From the NCBI GenBank assembly GCA_029948255.1, contig JALIZF010001881.1, forward strand, positions 496,001 to 560,000: 64,000 bases of DNA. Reading direction: 5' to 3'. The DNA is from Telmatactis stephensoni. Lineage: Eukaryota > Cnidaria > Anthozoa > Actiniaria > Isophelliidae. Shown here piece after piece: positions 24,401-36,200 of this stretch. Position 1 is the stretch's first letter. The number at the start of each line of letters is the position of its first letter. The notes below the pieces were generated by a model. It worked only from the letters and a program-made list of their open reading frames with translations, searched no databases and was not told the DNA's origin. Both the position numbers and the translations under genes were made by a program.

Positions 24401-25870
24401 CATCTTTACTTTCGTTTGTTTATATTAAATGTTTCTCAGGACTGCTCATCTCCTCCGTCTTCCTTTTACAATTCTTCTGATAATGCATAAATGTAATTAG
24501 GCGTACCTCACTTCAAGGGAAGAGGAAATCACCTGCACGTTGCGATGATTCTACAAACGTTTCAGCACTCACCAATTTTGACCTTGTAAAACGTTGGATA
24601 AGGATGTTCAAAGAGACATCCTGCAGTAGTCAAGACCCATCTACTGTTAATCAGGGTACCACCACATTTGTGTTCAAAACTAAAGGACACCTCGTTCAGT
24701 TTAAGTATCTGTACTTGCCATGGCCAGGAACCAGCATTATGACCACCAACAATCCTGTGCAAATCAGATGGACGTCTTCCACATGTAGGATCGCGGAATG
24801 CTAGAGGATGAATCAAAATGCACGAATGCCTGTTTCAAACGTCTCTAGCAATAATCATATACTTTTGAACATAGAAACGCAGTGCTAACGGCCGTGGTCA
24901 GATCATGCAGAACATTTAACTCACCTTTACAATGCTTACATTTTGACAACCATTGTTAAGAAGGATATAATTACACTGATTAAATGCTCTGATGTGACCG
25001 CGGCCACAGTTGACTGTGCTTGTGCTTATGTCACTAGTGACACTGCTAATGAGCAGTACATTACTGAGCCTGTGTATGTTGCTTTTGCGAATGTCAGAGT
25101 AGATTTCGTAGGACCGAAAACGGCACAGCGCTAGCACAGTCACTTCACGTTTATGGTTAGGGCAGGAATTTTGAGTATTTTTATAGACATCACGACAGTG
25201 ACACGGTCACGGGACGGCGCGGTCCGTTTCACGCTCATACGAAATGTGCTCTAATTAGGGAAACTAGACAAGCACTGCTAATAAGTTGTACATCACTGAG
25301 TCTATATGTTGCTCATTCATTGTTAACGTTAGGCTTAATTGGCAAGCTAAAGAACCTATGATATCATTAAGCTGTCAATGAAATACTAGTGTACAACCAT
25401 TAACCTCAGGTGCTCCCTTTCTGTACGGATTTGCCTTGCCTTAATTAAATACTTATCTTGAAAGAATATATACTCCGAAGAAAATGAGACTACACTATTA
25501 ATAACCGAAAGATTAAGGATAAGTTTTTAAAAACCCGTTTCCATGCGATTATTCACGATCTCTGAAAGAATTTGTTTCCAAATCTGTCATCCTATGTTTG
25601 GACATTGAAGTTTCTTTCTATTCCCGTCTTTTTCAAAATTTCTCGATTATAAATACCAGCTTAATCTTTATTCGTCTTTTCCTTCCCTGCCATCTCTTAA
25701 CTTCTTTCTTTTTGTTGAAAAGAATTGTTTAGTTTAATTTTTTCAATGGGCAGTAGTTACTTTTATAGTTAATTGCAGTTAGATTTTTATAGAACACATG
25801 AATTCTCACCTTCTGATAAAGCACAAAGACCCAGGACCAAGGCCAAGTTGAACCAAAAGTAACCCAACAT
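19955..25870 (-). CDS. Gene C: secreted S1 protease homologue with ShK domain, catalytic His replaced
   Basis: Six minus-strand exons: 25870-25810, 24800-24573, 22545-22330, 21698-21528, 21262-21086, 20076-19955, continuous over 324 aa with GT-AG borders. Residues 1-20 are a signal peptide ([14 protein letters not shown]). The activation site is DLHR|IVGG. Where the family has AAHC, this gene reads TTAGC: the catalytic His is Gly. Asp (NDIALIKL) and Ser (GDSGGP) remain. The domain ends with a complete six-Cys ShK (CRDNHWYC start, CGHC end). Without His the charge relay cannot work normally, so it is probably a non-catalytic homologue (inference). Its intron lies just before GDSGGP, whereas A, B and D have it after VCKE. 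The other exons show no frame damage. Confidence 0.88.
20192..20336. mobile_element. 145-bp palindromic MITE, TA target site
   Basis: Inverted ends GAGTCGTTTTCGTATGAGTG and its complement, flanked by TA; the inside is CGTAACCGTATCGT-rich and foldable. Partial relatives ending in CTCATACGAAA lie near 25110-25250 and 38600-38735, so this is a dispersed family. It sits just upstream of the ShK exon of gene C, in its last intron. Confidence 0.7.
21322..21450. repeat. (GAA)n and (ACA)n microsatellites in an intron of gene C
   Basis: GAA/AAG run at 21325-21370, then AAC/AGC/ACA runs to 21450. They lie in the short intron between the Cys191-bearing exon and the GDSGGP exon. Confidence 0.9.
21859..22013. 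mobile_element. Palindromic MITE in intron 3 of gene C
   Basis: Inverted ends TTTACTGATA/TATCAGTAAA with a long internal palindrome (CATTATGGGATGCCCATGGG and its complement around 21903-21975). No ORF. Confidence 0.6.
23461..23522 (+). other. tRNA-like fragment
   Basis: Resembles a tRNA body (TTGAGCGTCGGACCGGAAAT followed by a weak B-box-like GCTCAAATCAC). Possibly the head of a decayed SINE in intron 2 of gene C. Confidence 0.25.
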
Positions 25871-25933
25871 CGTGGCAAATCTACCTCAGGGTTCAATCTG
25901 TAACTCTAAATTTCTCACGGCTCTATTTACGTC

Positions 25934-25941
25934 TTGTTATA
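25934..25941 (-). promoter_or_regulatory. Possible TATA box of gene C
   Basis: TATAACAA about 65-70 bp upstream of the start codon, resembling TATAAGAA of A and B. Confidence 0.3.
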
Positions 25942-25989
25942 GTTTAACGTCAGTTTCCGCACAATAGCAAACGTTTACGTAATAATGTA

Positions 25990-26460
25990 ATAATTCGTTT
26001 ACTCAAAGTTTTCCATGTTGACATATTTTGTTTGGTGTGTGTTTGTTTTTCTTATTAATTTTTTTTAGGCTTTTGTAAAAGTGGAATCGGAGGTCATTAT
26101 TGAATAAACGTTTTGATTATATGAAGGATGCCGGATACTGACGTTCAAACGAAATGAGTACCTGAAAAGTCAATATACAAAGAAACATTTCTCTCGAGTT
26201 AAAATGTTCAAATTTCCGTTCGGCCAGGATGAAAACTAGTGGTCATTATAAAGAAATTATAAAACACACTGTGATACTGTGATTTAATTCGATCCAATTT
26301 ATCTTACTGAAGTTTCACTACATTTATCTTATTTAGGCTCTTAGTCGGTTATCCTGCTGGGCGGGTGGTCAGATTTCATTCTAAGAATGGTTTACGAAAG
26401 GAAAAAGTCAAAGCTTGAACTAGTAATTCTAAAAAGGATTGAATCTATTTACGCGTTTTC
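25990..26460. other. Intergenic between genes C and D, no gene seen
   Basis: AT-rich sequence with no coding support. Confidence 0.4.
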
Positions 26461-26465
26461 CTAAT

Positions 26466-27330
26466 GGGTGGTGACAGTGGTTAAACCACTCGCCTCTCAC
26501 TGCTGTGGTTGGTGTTCGAGTCCCGGCTCGGACGCTGGATGATATGTGAGTTAAGCTTGTTTAATGTGTTGTTCTTTCCCATGTCACGAGTTTTTTCTCC
26601 AGGTTCTCCGTTTTTCCTAGTCTCCCTCGCAGCCATGTTTAGCCTCGTCACGCAACGCTCCCTCTGAAAAACACGGCTGCTTCAATGGGCGCTACATTCC
26701 ATTCCAAGTCCTTAACCAATCAGAGCTTGACTCTCAAAATCAAGGAGTCATTCGCGCCAAAAATGCCAAAAGGTCTACATATAGCGTTCCGTTGACTTGG
26801 AGAATAATTGGATTAACCTCGGATCCCAAAACAACAGCTAGTTTACAAACACTTCACTTCGTTTCATTCGAAGTGTCTGGTATCATTTGAGAAATATACA
26901 AAGAAGAAAGTTTTACTGATCTTCCATCTGTATATATCTTTTCGTATTCAAAAATTTGAAACTTATTTTTGGTAGTGCAATGTTCTCTCTTTGTGGTGTT
27001 GACAGATATAAAACTTATTTCCGGAACACGGGAAATGGACCGTTTGCTGATGTATCTTCTGATTGGACAACTGATACAATTGGAATGGAATGTAGCGCCC
27101 ACTGAAGCAGCCGTGTTTTTCCGAGGGAGCGTTGCGTGACGAGGCTAAACACGGCTGCGAGGGAGACTACGTTTTTCCTCCCTCAACAAAAATCAACATG
27201 TGAGTTGAGTGTTGTATGTAGATTATATAGACGAATGTAATGGTAGGGAGTGTGAACGAGTCTCGGAGATATTAGCAGTAATGCTACTTAAAATTCCGAG
27301 GATAAACAAAAAGATTTGATTTGATTTTGC
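26466..27330 (+). mobile_element. tRNA-derived SINE split by a DNA transposon
   Basis: Left half 26466-26617 has a tRNA-like head with B box TGTTCGAGTCC (26513-26523) and a body up to CTCCGTTTTTCC; the right half resumes at 27170 with CGTTTTTCCTCCCTCAAC and continues to a GATTTGATTTG tail near 27320. Removing the insert restores a continuous SINE of the same family as 3420-3603. Confidence 0.7.
26618..27169. mobile_element. Mutator-like non-autonomous transposon inserted in a SINE
   Basis: 552 bp with long inverted ends of about 90 bp (TAGTCTCCCTCGCAGCC at the left, complement at the right; TTTAGCCTCGTCACGCAACG inside the arm). It is flanked by a 9-bp direct repeat CGTTTTTCC at 26609-26617 and 27170-27178. 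Long TIRs with a 9-bp duplication are characteristic of Mutator-like elements. It carries no transposase. Confidence 0.8.
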
Positions 27331-27655
27331 TTCTAAAACCACCAGGCGAATATGGTGTTATCGGGTGAAACCATGTAAGAAGACTCAGGAAAAACCCGTC
27401 TTCATTTGCTGGTCTAATGTGAATTTAAGACGATGTTTCCTCAGGTCTCAGACGAGTTTCCCTATCAAACGAGTTTTCCGTCTGAAGAAGAGTTTCCCGT
27501 CTCTACGTCTCTAGGTATATTCAATTTTACTTCATTTGACATTATTCCATTAAATTTAGATTTAAAGACGTTTAATTTTAGAAAAAGGCGTTTTAGTTCA
27601 ATTCAACAAAGCAGCTTGGGTCAATACCGGTGTCAGTGCAGTGTACTTTTTTTAG

Positions 27656-27674
27656 GGGGGGGGGGGGGGGGGGG
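27656..27674. repeat. Poly-G run
   Basis: About 18 consecutive G. A likely sequencing or assembly weak point; the ORF across it is not supported as a gene. Confidence 0.9.
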
Positions 27675-27679
27675 TGTTA

Positions 27680-29330
27680 CTAAATGCTAAATTTGACGCT
27701 TTTTATTTAAAATCTTAAGATTCATTGAATCACTTTCTGAAATGCATTGAGGAACTCAAACGCAAAAACCCTCTAAATCTGAATTGATCTGATTGAGATA
27801 AATGTATTTGGACTCTCCCTCACGGCATAGGTTTGCTCAAACTCGTTAGATTCAACTTTGTAACGCCCCATTTTTACACTGTATTGAAGACGTTGAAGAT
27901 CGTAACCTACATCATAGACTCATTTAATTACCGCTGATATCATTATGGGCGCCCACGGATTTTTTAGTCCAAGCGTGGGAATCAGCATGTTTAAAGTACA
28001 AATGCAAAGTCCCAAACGACTTTAGTTTTTAGTTAAATATGCCCATACAACATATTCAATAGTTTTATCGAGAAATTAAAAACGTTTTTAGCTACTCGAC
28101 ATTTTACGAGAGTCAAGATAAAAAACAAAATGGCGGACTTTCGTAGCCGGGAATACGAAATATTCATATGGGTATGAAAGGAGCTAAAGTTGTCTTTTAC
28201 GCCGTTAGTTTAAGGAATTAAGGAGAAGAAAAAAGAATACAAATAAAGTGAAGATAAAGAATGGTTTACATCAAAGCACGAAGAACGTAAGTCACAAGTG
28301 ACCTTTAAGTCGTTTGGGCGTTGCGTTTAACAAAGTGGTACAGTGAAACCTCTATATAACGGCCTTCTATGAAACAAATATTATTTGTTCACAGAAACAA
28401 GGTAAATGATACCATTGGTCCTTTTCCAAGATGTACGAGCGCGAGCCGCCGGGAATGGTACTGAAAACTGGCACGTACAGAGTGAAGCCCCTTGGGAAGG
28501 TTTTTAAACATGAACATGCATGGTGCATCCTTGTCTTCAGATGAGGGAGATTTAAAAAGTATATTAACATTGATGAATTTAAAACGTTTTTCAATGATCG
28601 AGGAATTCCTTTAACTGGAGGAGGAAAAGGCAAAAAAAGGAAGAATTACAATCACTCCGTCATGATAATGCACATAAACTAAATTAGTCCTGACCAGTCG
28701 ATGGCTTCAACTTTCCCCAGAATTAAGTTTAAGATTACTCCAAAGTAAGACCCTACGAGCAGCCATATGGTGTGCATATGAAAAGCTGCATATCAAAGGT
28801 GCAAATAAAGTGTAAGCCGAGCTAGGAAGTGTTTTCAAAACCGACAGTTTCCGTTTCATCGTTCACGACCAGTGAAATAATCTCCCAAGCCCTTCAAAGT
28901 TGTTTCTTTTCCATTTTTTTTGCCGTTTGTCCCTCTCAAAACCTGCCTTGGTTATCATTCTAGCTAGTCCCAGCTTAAACGTTTTCTTTATCTTTTTCCC
29001 AATTACTGTATTGCTTACTATTCATGACCCTGCTGTCCAAAGTTCAACTCCGTAACTTTGAAATTGAATTTGTAAATAAATTTTGACTGTAAGGCATCGA
29101 AACGCGTCCCAAATGACGCATTTTTAAAATACCACACTTTCACGTTATTTCTCAAAAATCCGAGTTTTTTTATTCTTGTGGCAGCAAGTTTTGACCTTAC
29201 TCTGATTTTTGGGCTAGGAAAAAGTATATGTCATAAGTCAAATTCCGAAAATAAAACAATAAATGTGAGGTAGGTTGACTGTGCTTCAAACCTTCGCCAC
29301 GACTCAGAGATAATAAAAGTCAAATAAAGT
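27680..29330. other. Intergenic, no gene seen
   Basis: No open frame with recognisable motifs and no clear repeat boundaries. Confidence 0.4.
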
Positions 29331-29344
29331 GTCTTGCTCAAGGA

Positions 29345-29430
29345 AACAAACCTGAAAAAGCCAGGACTCAAACTCGCGATCCCTAGTCTACGAAGCCACA
29401 TTATACAGTGATTCTAACCACTAAGCCGCT
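29345..29430 (-). mobile_element. tRNA-like SINE head
   Basis: Minus-strand A box (TTAGTGGTTAG at 29424-29414) and B box (GAGTTTGAGTCC at 29374-29363) at tRNA spacing, just beyond the 3' end of gene D. Confidence 0.5.
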
Positions 29431-29546
29431 GTGACTTCAATTGTCGACTATTACTAATTGAATAAGGCGTTATTTTGTGCGTTCTTTTGAATATAGGTAC
29501 ATTTTTTATTTTTTAAATTAAAGCCCATTTAGAACAAATATTTAGT

Positions 29547-29993
29547 TCAAGTGGACGAGGTGGAGCAGCGTGGATCTTGACAGGTGACGGGGCAGTAGTT
29601 GTACAATGTCTTGTTGTAATACCCTGCATGACCACAGAGACTTTTATTAGCCCATTGTTCACAATACCAGTGGTTGTCTTGACATGCTGAAAACAAACAT
29701 TGACAATTTTTACCAAAGTTATAAGAATTTCATCTAGAGGAAATGAAACGAGACTGAAGTCCAATTTACACGACAGTGATGGGCTTAAAAAGGTGCCGTG
29801 CCATAAATAGTATAGGTTGTCGTGTAAATTGGGCTTCAGACTGCAATTGAACCAGTGACTGGCCTGGATTCAAGTACAACTCTGAGGAATGAAGTGTTGC
29901 CCGGTTATTGAATGATATGTGTACGTAATTAGAACAGCAACATACAAACAAACAAACAAACAAACAAACAAACAAACAAACAAACAAACAAAC

Positions 29994-30032
<39 letters not shown>

Positions 30033-30190
30033 AACTGATACGAAACAAACAAGCAAACAAACAAAGAAAAAAAAAACAACAACAACCAACAAGCGAACCG
30101 ACAATCAAAACAAAAATTTACAAACAAACGAGCAAAACAAAAACAAAGAAAGAAGCGAACGAACAAAGCAAAGATTAACAAATGAATTAT

Positions 30191-30254
<64 letters not shown>

Positions 30255-33200
30255 TGACACACACACCTGGATAACTTGGAGGCTTAGTCATCATGTTGTG
30301 ATAAATCCAACGAATGAACGAACTTATTCGTGCAAACACACTGTACGTTGTCTTGGCACCACATTTGTGATCTCCCCAGCTAACAGCACCTCGCAATACA
30401 AATCTGAAGTGTAATACGTGTATTTTATAAGACAACGGGTTTGTATTAAGAGAGCTCTCTTGTTTGTATGTATAGATTCCATTTTTCATGGCAGCTATAC
30501 TCTAATACCCGCACAGATGACGTCAAAATGCGATGAGAACACGAAACAAAGGCTCTTCTTAAGAAGTTGTGACGTCATCGTGTAGCTATTATAGAATACA
30601 GATTCATGGAATTTGAAAAGTGGAAACTATTTATTTTATGGGATCTTTAATAAGATTCATGAAAATATATCAATCAATTCTCGACTTTCACAACACTCAT
30701 CATGCCTCGTTTTTGGTTGTCGTTGTTGTTCTTTGTTTTGTTTGTTTGTTTGTTTGTTTGGTGTTTGTGAGTTTGTTTGTTTGCTTGTTTGTTTTTGAGG
30801 GTTAGGGATTAGATATTGTAATTTAAATCAAACAAAATGGCGTCGATAACGAAGCAGCTCATAATTAATTAAGTCTACATGCCCTTTCAGTTGATTTTGA
30901 AAAGTTTATGACTATTCTGGATGCCCCTAAGGCGCAAGGCATTATAGATAATTGGAAAGTAGTACGTTTACAAACGTAAACACACACGTGTGGACGGGGT
31001 TTAAGATAAATAAAATTGAGCGTTACCGTCCACCCTCTTTACACACCAGTGGACCACCACTGTCGCCATTACAGCCGCTGACCGTACTATTGCCACCATA
31101 GCCTGCGCATACCATAGTCTCATTATCGACGTAGTGAAGATGACTGTTGCCTTTGTAGCATGTAGAATAACTGACAATAGGAAGAATGGCTTCTTGTAAA
31201 ATTGTCGCTGGTCCTGAACCAAATGAAGTCCTTCCCCATCCTGTGTTAAAAAAGTCGAACCCCAATAAAGCGACCACTCCAGGAGCACGAAAACATGTTC
31301 GCTTTATTGAGGTGATTGCTAAAAAGGGAGATTCATTTACAGTGTTTACATGGCCATCAAATTCCATTTGATTTCGAACTATCGTTCTCTCAAAAAACTA
31401 CATAATAGCAGATGGTTTTTCGACTGAGCGTGTAATATATCAACCAGAGCAGTTTGACATGGGTGAAAAACACATTACGCATACTCGAAAGTTTTTTGAA
31501 TAAAACCATTGGAGGTTTTATAAATATTGAAAGTTAAGGCTGTCCGTGAAACGTTAGTGCTTATGTTTTCCTAAAACATCGATTTAGTTGTTCTCTTTCC
31601 CTGGTCAAATAATACACGATAGTTGAATCGTACTTTTATTTATAAGCACGAACGCATCCACAAATTCCCGCCGAATTTTCGAGCATGCGCAATGCGTTTT
31701 TCACCCGTGTTGAGCAGTATATTTTAAAAGTGAAAAACTTCGTGATGTGCTGTGTCGTGTTTCAGCGTTTTGATTGATCACTGATACACCGTACAACTCG
31801 GTAAGGACTTTTTCATTCCTATGAAACCTGCTCAACGTATCCCGTAGCGTAAGACCTGGTTCTCACTAGCGTCGACGCAAGCATTAGCGCACTGAAGCAA
31901 CATACGCAAGCTTAGTATCGTCTCTATCACATAGGTGTGCAAAACGACAATCTCTGTTAATAGGCAGTACACTATTGAGTTTGCGTATGCTGCTTCCGCT
32001 TATGATTGCGTCGTACGGGATGGGACTACGAGATCCAACGCACTTAAATTTGAGTATACAGCTCTGTGAAGGAAATAGAAACCAAGGAAGACCTCGGCTC
32101 AGATTCAAGGACACAGCCGAAAGAAAACATGAAAATGGAGTGATATAGACAGGAATAAATGGCAACAATACGCAAAGGACAGACCGAAATGGAGGAGTAT
32201 GATACGACCTTAGAGACTACGTGAAACATTCATCGTCAACTCGACAGACTGCACAGTATAATAGTAAATTGGTTGACAAGCAATGGTTCCAGTGTTCTTT
32301 CTTTGCCTGTTTGTCATTCCCTATTGGTTTTCTTATAGTTTATATCTGATTGATTATGTTTGCACATTCAGTGAAAATGGATTAAATTAAATCAAATTAA
32401 AGAGGATCTAACCTGTTAAATAGCACAGCGTACCAACAGCAATTCGTTGATGAGCAGATGGTAGACAGACAGGCCTCACAGATGGCGTCCACTTGACTTT
32501 GTTACTTAGTTTTACCAAACCGATATCGTAGCCATATTCTTTAGATGTTAAAAAGTCACGATGCAAACGGACAGAAGTGACGTTGAATTCTTGCTCACCA
32601 GAGTCGTATTTACTACGATCGTATTCACCTAAAATACGACACACGAACAAGTTTGATACTAATTTTGAATTAGTTGTTAAAAGCTATAGAAAGTGTAGCA
32701 TAAAAATGAACTTCAAAGTTTGAGTTTGAGGAGAGAGGCAACCCACAAACATACGTTTACTCAGTCTGTCTCACCATAACAACAACTGTTTATTTGTACT
32801 CTGAAAATTAATGTAAAAAGTATACATATTTATATATTGGAAGATAGAGAGCACAGCTGCTCAGAAATAGTATGGACTAGTCGAGCTAAGCAGCCGGGCC
32901 ATGCGGGTAGTGGAAAATACAACAAATACAATAATTCTTTAATCCTTTAAATACCAGAAAGATACATATAGGATTACAACAAACAGACATGGACGATATA
33001 ATGATATCAAAATTACAATTACAATAATGGATATATTAAATCTAGAGATAATTGTGCACAAAAATATAAACAGCAGCCATTTACATAAATTTTTGGGCAT
33101 TTGATATACATGTAGTATAGTGTACACTATTCTTTTTAGAAGTGTTCTCTCTTGTGAAACTTCTCCAAAAAAGCGGATAGATCATCGCAAGGCGTGGAAA

Positions 33201-36200
33201 AGATCTCTCATTTTCTGCCGACATTCCTGGCGAATATCATTGAACCTTAGCAAATAAATGACTGGGTTGATACTTGAATTGAACGCCATGATGGTTGTTG
33301 CAAAGTAATGCAAAACAAGTGTTATATCTCTGTAAGATCCGCTATGTAAAAATGAATATGCGATTGATGTGCATAGGAAAGGGGTATAACAAACCAAAAG
33401 GCATCCTAATACAGCGACCATGGTGTTTAAGCTTTTCCTGTACTTTGTAACTTCAAAGTTCCCTGCATATGTTGGATTGGGCTGTGTTGAGTGAGCTTGT
33501 GAAGTGTAACGACGAAGAGTGCTGAAGGACTTGATGTAGAAAGCAAAAATCACCATCAGTGCAACAAAACCCACAGCTGTGAAGATGAGTTTCCACTGGG
33601 GCGGTACTTTGATGTAAATGGCAGCGAAGGGTAACGATGCTATCCAAGTGGATACAACCACTGATACAACTCGTGTTTTGGTGACAGTGAGTCTGTATCG
33701 TTGTCTAAGGAGAAGAGCCAAACATCGGTCTATGCTGATGTATACAGACGTGATAAGCGAGACACCAGAAAGATAGACATTTAGTACTTGGAGCACGTTA
33801 CTGATTTGGCAGCTATGGTTGAAATCCTTCTGAAAGTAGTTAAGGGTCAAAAAGGCGACTTGTAAGGGTTGAAAGAGCAAACCAACTAGAATATCTGTAA
33901 ATGCCAGGCTAGTGATTAGTATGTAAGATGGAGTTTGGAGTTTCTGGGACCTCAAAATTGCAAAGATGATTAGCCCATTTCCAAGTGTTGCTGAAACGGC
34001 CAAAAACACGTTAAAGAAGATGATGGCTATAAATGGCTTGAAGAAAACATCGTTACTTTCTAAACTTGCTGTTACGTACTCCTCGTTGCAGTTTTGGCTT
34101 CCATTCATATTTCGCAAGTAAAACTGTTGTTGATATAAATGTTTTCAGATAATCTTTTTAGCACCCAAAGCTTGTTGAACCGTTCAGTTCTAGGTCTAAA
34201 GGGCAACTGTCTACTTTGCTGAGTAACTCTTTCATAATGTATTGCATATGCGAGAAAGGCCTCAGCTGCAAAGACGGGTGTTTTGATGAACTCAATCAGA
34301 TCGGACGGCGCCTTTTCCAACGTGATTGGTTGAACTTAAAAACATCGCCAATTTAGAGTACAAATGAAAGATGTCTGCTTGCACAGTATTCCGGAGATGT
34401 CAAGGTTAGACCTTTCTATAATTGGCCACGTGATTTACAAGAACTAACTAATATTTAGGTTTCCCTATTCTTTGCATTAGTATTATCTCATGGTTATTGA
34501 ATAGGGTTGTACTCTGTGTTACGAGAACAAGTTTCTCTAAAACGACGATATTCCTATTTTTGCAATCTAAGCGAAACACGACTGTCATCAGTCATTCTTT
34601 CAGTTCAGGGCATTCCTAATTTGCTATAGTTAAATTGAAACCACTCCTGTCAGAAAAGTGTCAGCAAATGACCTCAGTGCCAGCCTGCCAACTACATCCA
34701 AACACTGATATTCAACTATCAAACAATAAAATTATTAAAACTAGCGGCAAGCCACCTTAATTGAGCTTCAACAAACAATTTGTAATTGTCATTGATTTAT
34801 TTGTTGCTTATTCATCCAACATTACTACCACTATTTGAATTTCTTGTGGTACTTCGTTTTCTCCTTGGTTTTAGACTTAAAATATATCAACCTATGAATG
34901 GACTCAGGCCTAAAAACCTCAAGAGAATTACAGCTATTTTAGGGCAACTTGGTGTATGTGAATTAGTCCAATAAATAAATCTTCAGGATCAAGCTTTGTC
35001 AATATTGCTGATGATGATGTGACTAATTAAACATCGAAATTTTTAAATATTCAATACTATTCTTGATTGACATCTGTTCACCGAGCAATCGTCAACAAAA
35101 TGAATATTTTCGGAATTGCTTTCTTTTTGCTATGAATAGTATTGATTTTGAAATAAATGGTGCAAAAACTCCATTTTGTTTGATTCTTTTCTCGACCTAC
35201 TTAAGGCCTGGGTCGGCCAAGATTTTGAATTTAAAATTTGATTAAACTTTCTATCATCTCTTCTGTCAATCAAAAGTAAAAATCACCAATACGAAGAACC
35301 ATTAATACCAAAATGACAGTATAGCTAATATATACTCTCTAAAGATCATATTTGGTCATTTGGTAGGATTTTAGCAACTTTTAGTATTGATTTTTCGATG
35401 TTTTGTTGAGGTGGGCGGAAGCGAATAACCAAATTCCAACGGACTGTTTGGAGGTTAGAGTTCGCAGAATACCGAAAACCGCAGTAACCGAACATTTTCC
35501 GTAACGGGTGGGCGCGTGATCCGTTAGCGAGTTCTAAGCCCTGACTCTCTCTCTCTTTTGGGGCTATGGTTGCGAGGGTTTGCAGTTTTTAGTACACAAG
35601 AACAAACATTTCAAATCTGTCAGCTAGTTTGATAATTATGTTTTGTCATAGTTATAAGTTGAAACAGGTCACGTGACAAAGCTTTGAGCACACTTATTAG
35701 CCAATACCTTCTCTTTCGTGCAATAAAGTTCAACTAGCTACTCATGTTTATAACTGACTGACACTAGCCATTCTATTTTCACACTCAGATTTGTTCAACA
35801 TAAAATATTCGGAGCCGGAGATCACCAAAGAGTTGAACTAAAAAAATTGCTGGGTTTCAAATGACGTCACGGCGGCCATCTTGGTTGAATTTCAACGAAA
35901 GATTGCTCATTAGTGTTTTTGTTCGTTCAACCAACATGGCTGCCAGTCTTTTATGTTTTGACTCTCAAGGAAATGATTGAAAACCAGCAATTAAGGAACC
36001 AAGAGACAGGGTAATAGATTAGGGAGAAAATGTTGGAGTGCTGTGTAGACTACAAGACAAGAGTAAAACAACCTAGTTTATAACTTTATACATTTTGGGA
36101 TCAGGATCTCTAAAGGGAAGGTAATGGGTATGGTAGTTACTACAAGAAGAGTAAATTTTACAATTATGAATCCTGAGTGCAAATTTAAGATATTTAAGTA

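Noticed and set aside
27433..27690. 85-aa ORF ending in poly-Gly
   Set aside because: Ends in a G homopolymer and shows no domain; probably chance.
30187..30266. Arg-Glu repeat extension of the protease exon of gene D
   Set aside because: Lies beyond a good GT donor at 30266 and reads through the (CT)n microsatellite; the ShK exon joins in frame instead.
34105..34320. 71-aa ORF upstream of the GPCR
   Set aside because: Overlaps the GPCR start region in another frame and has no motif.
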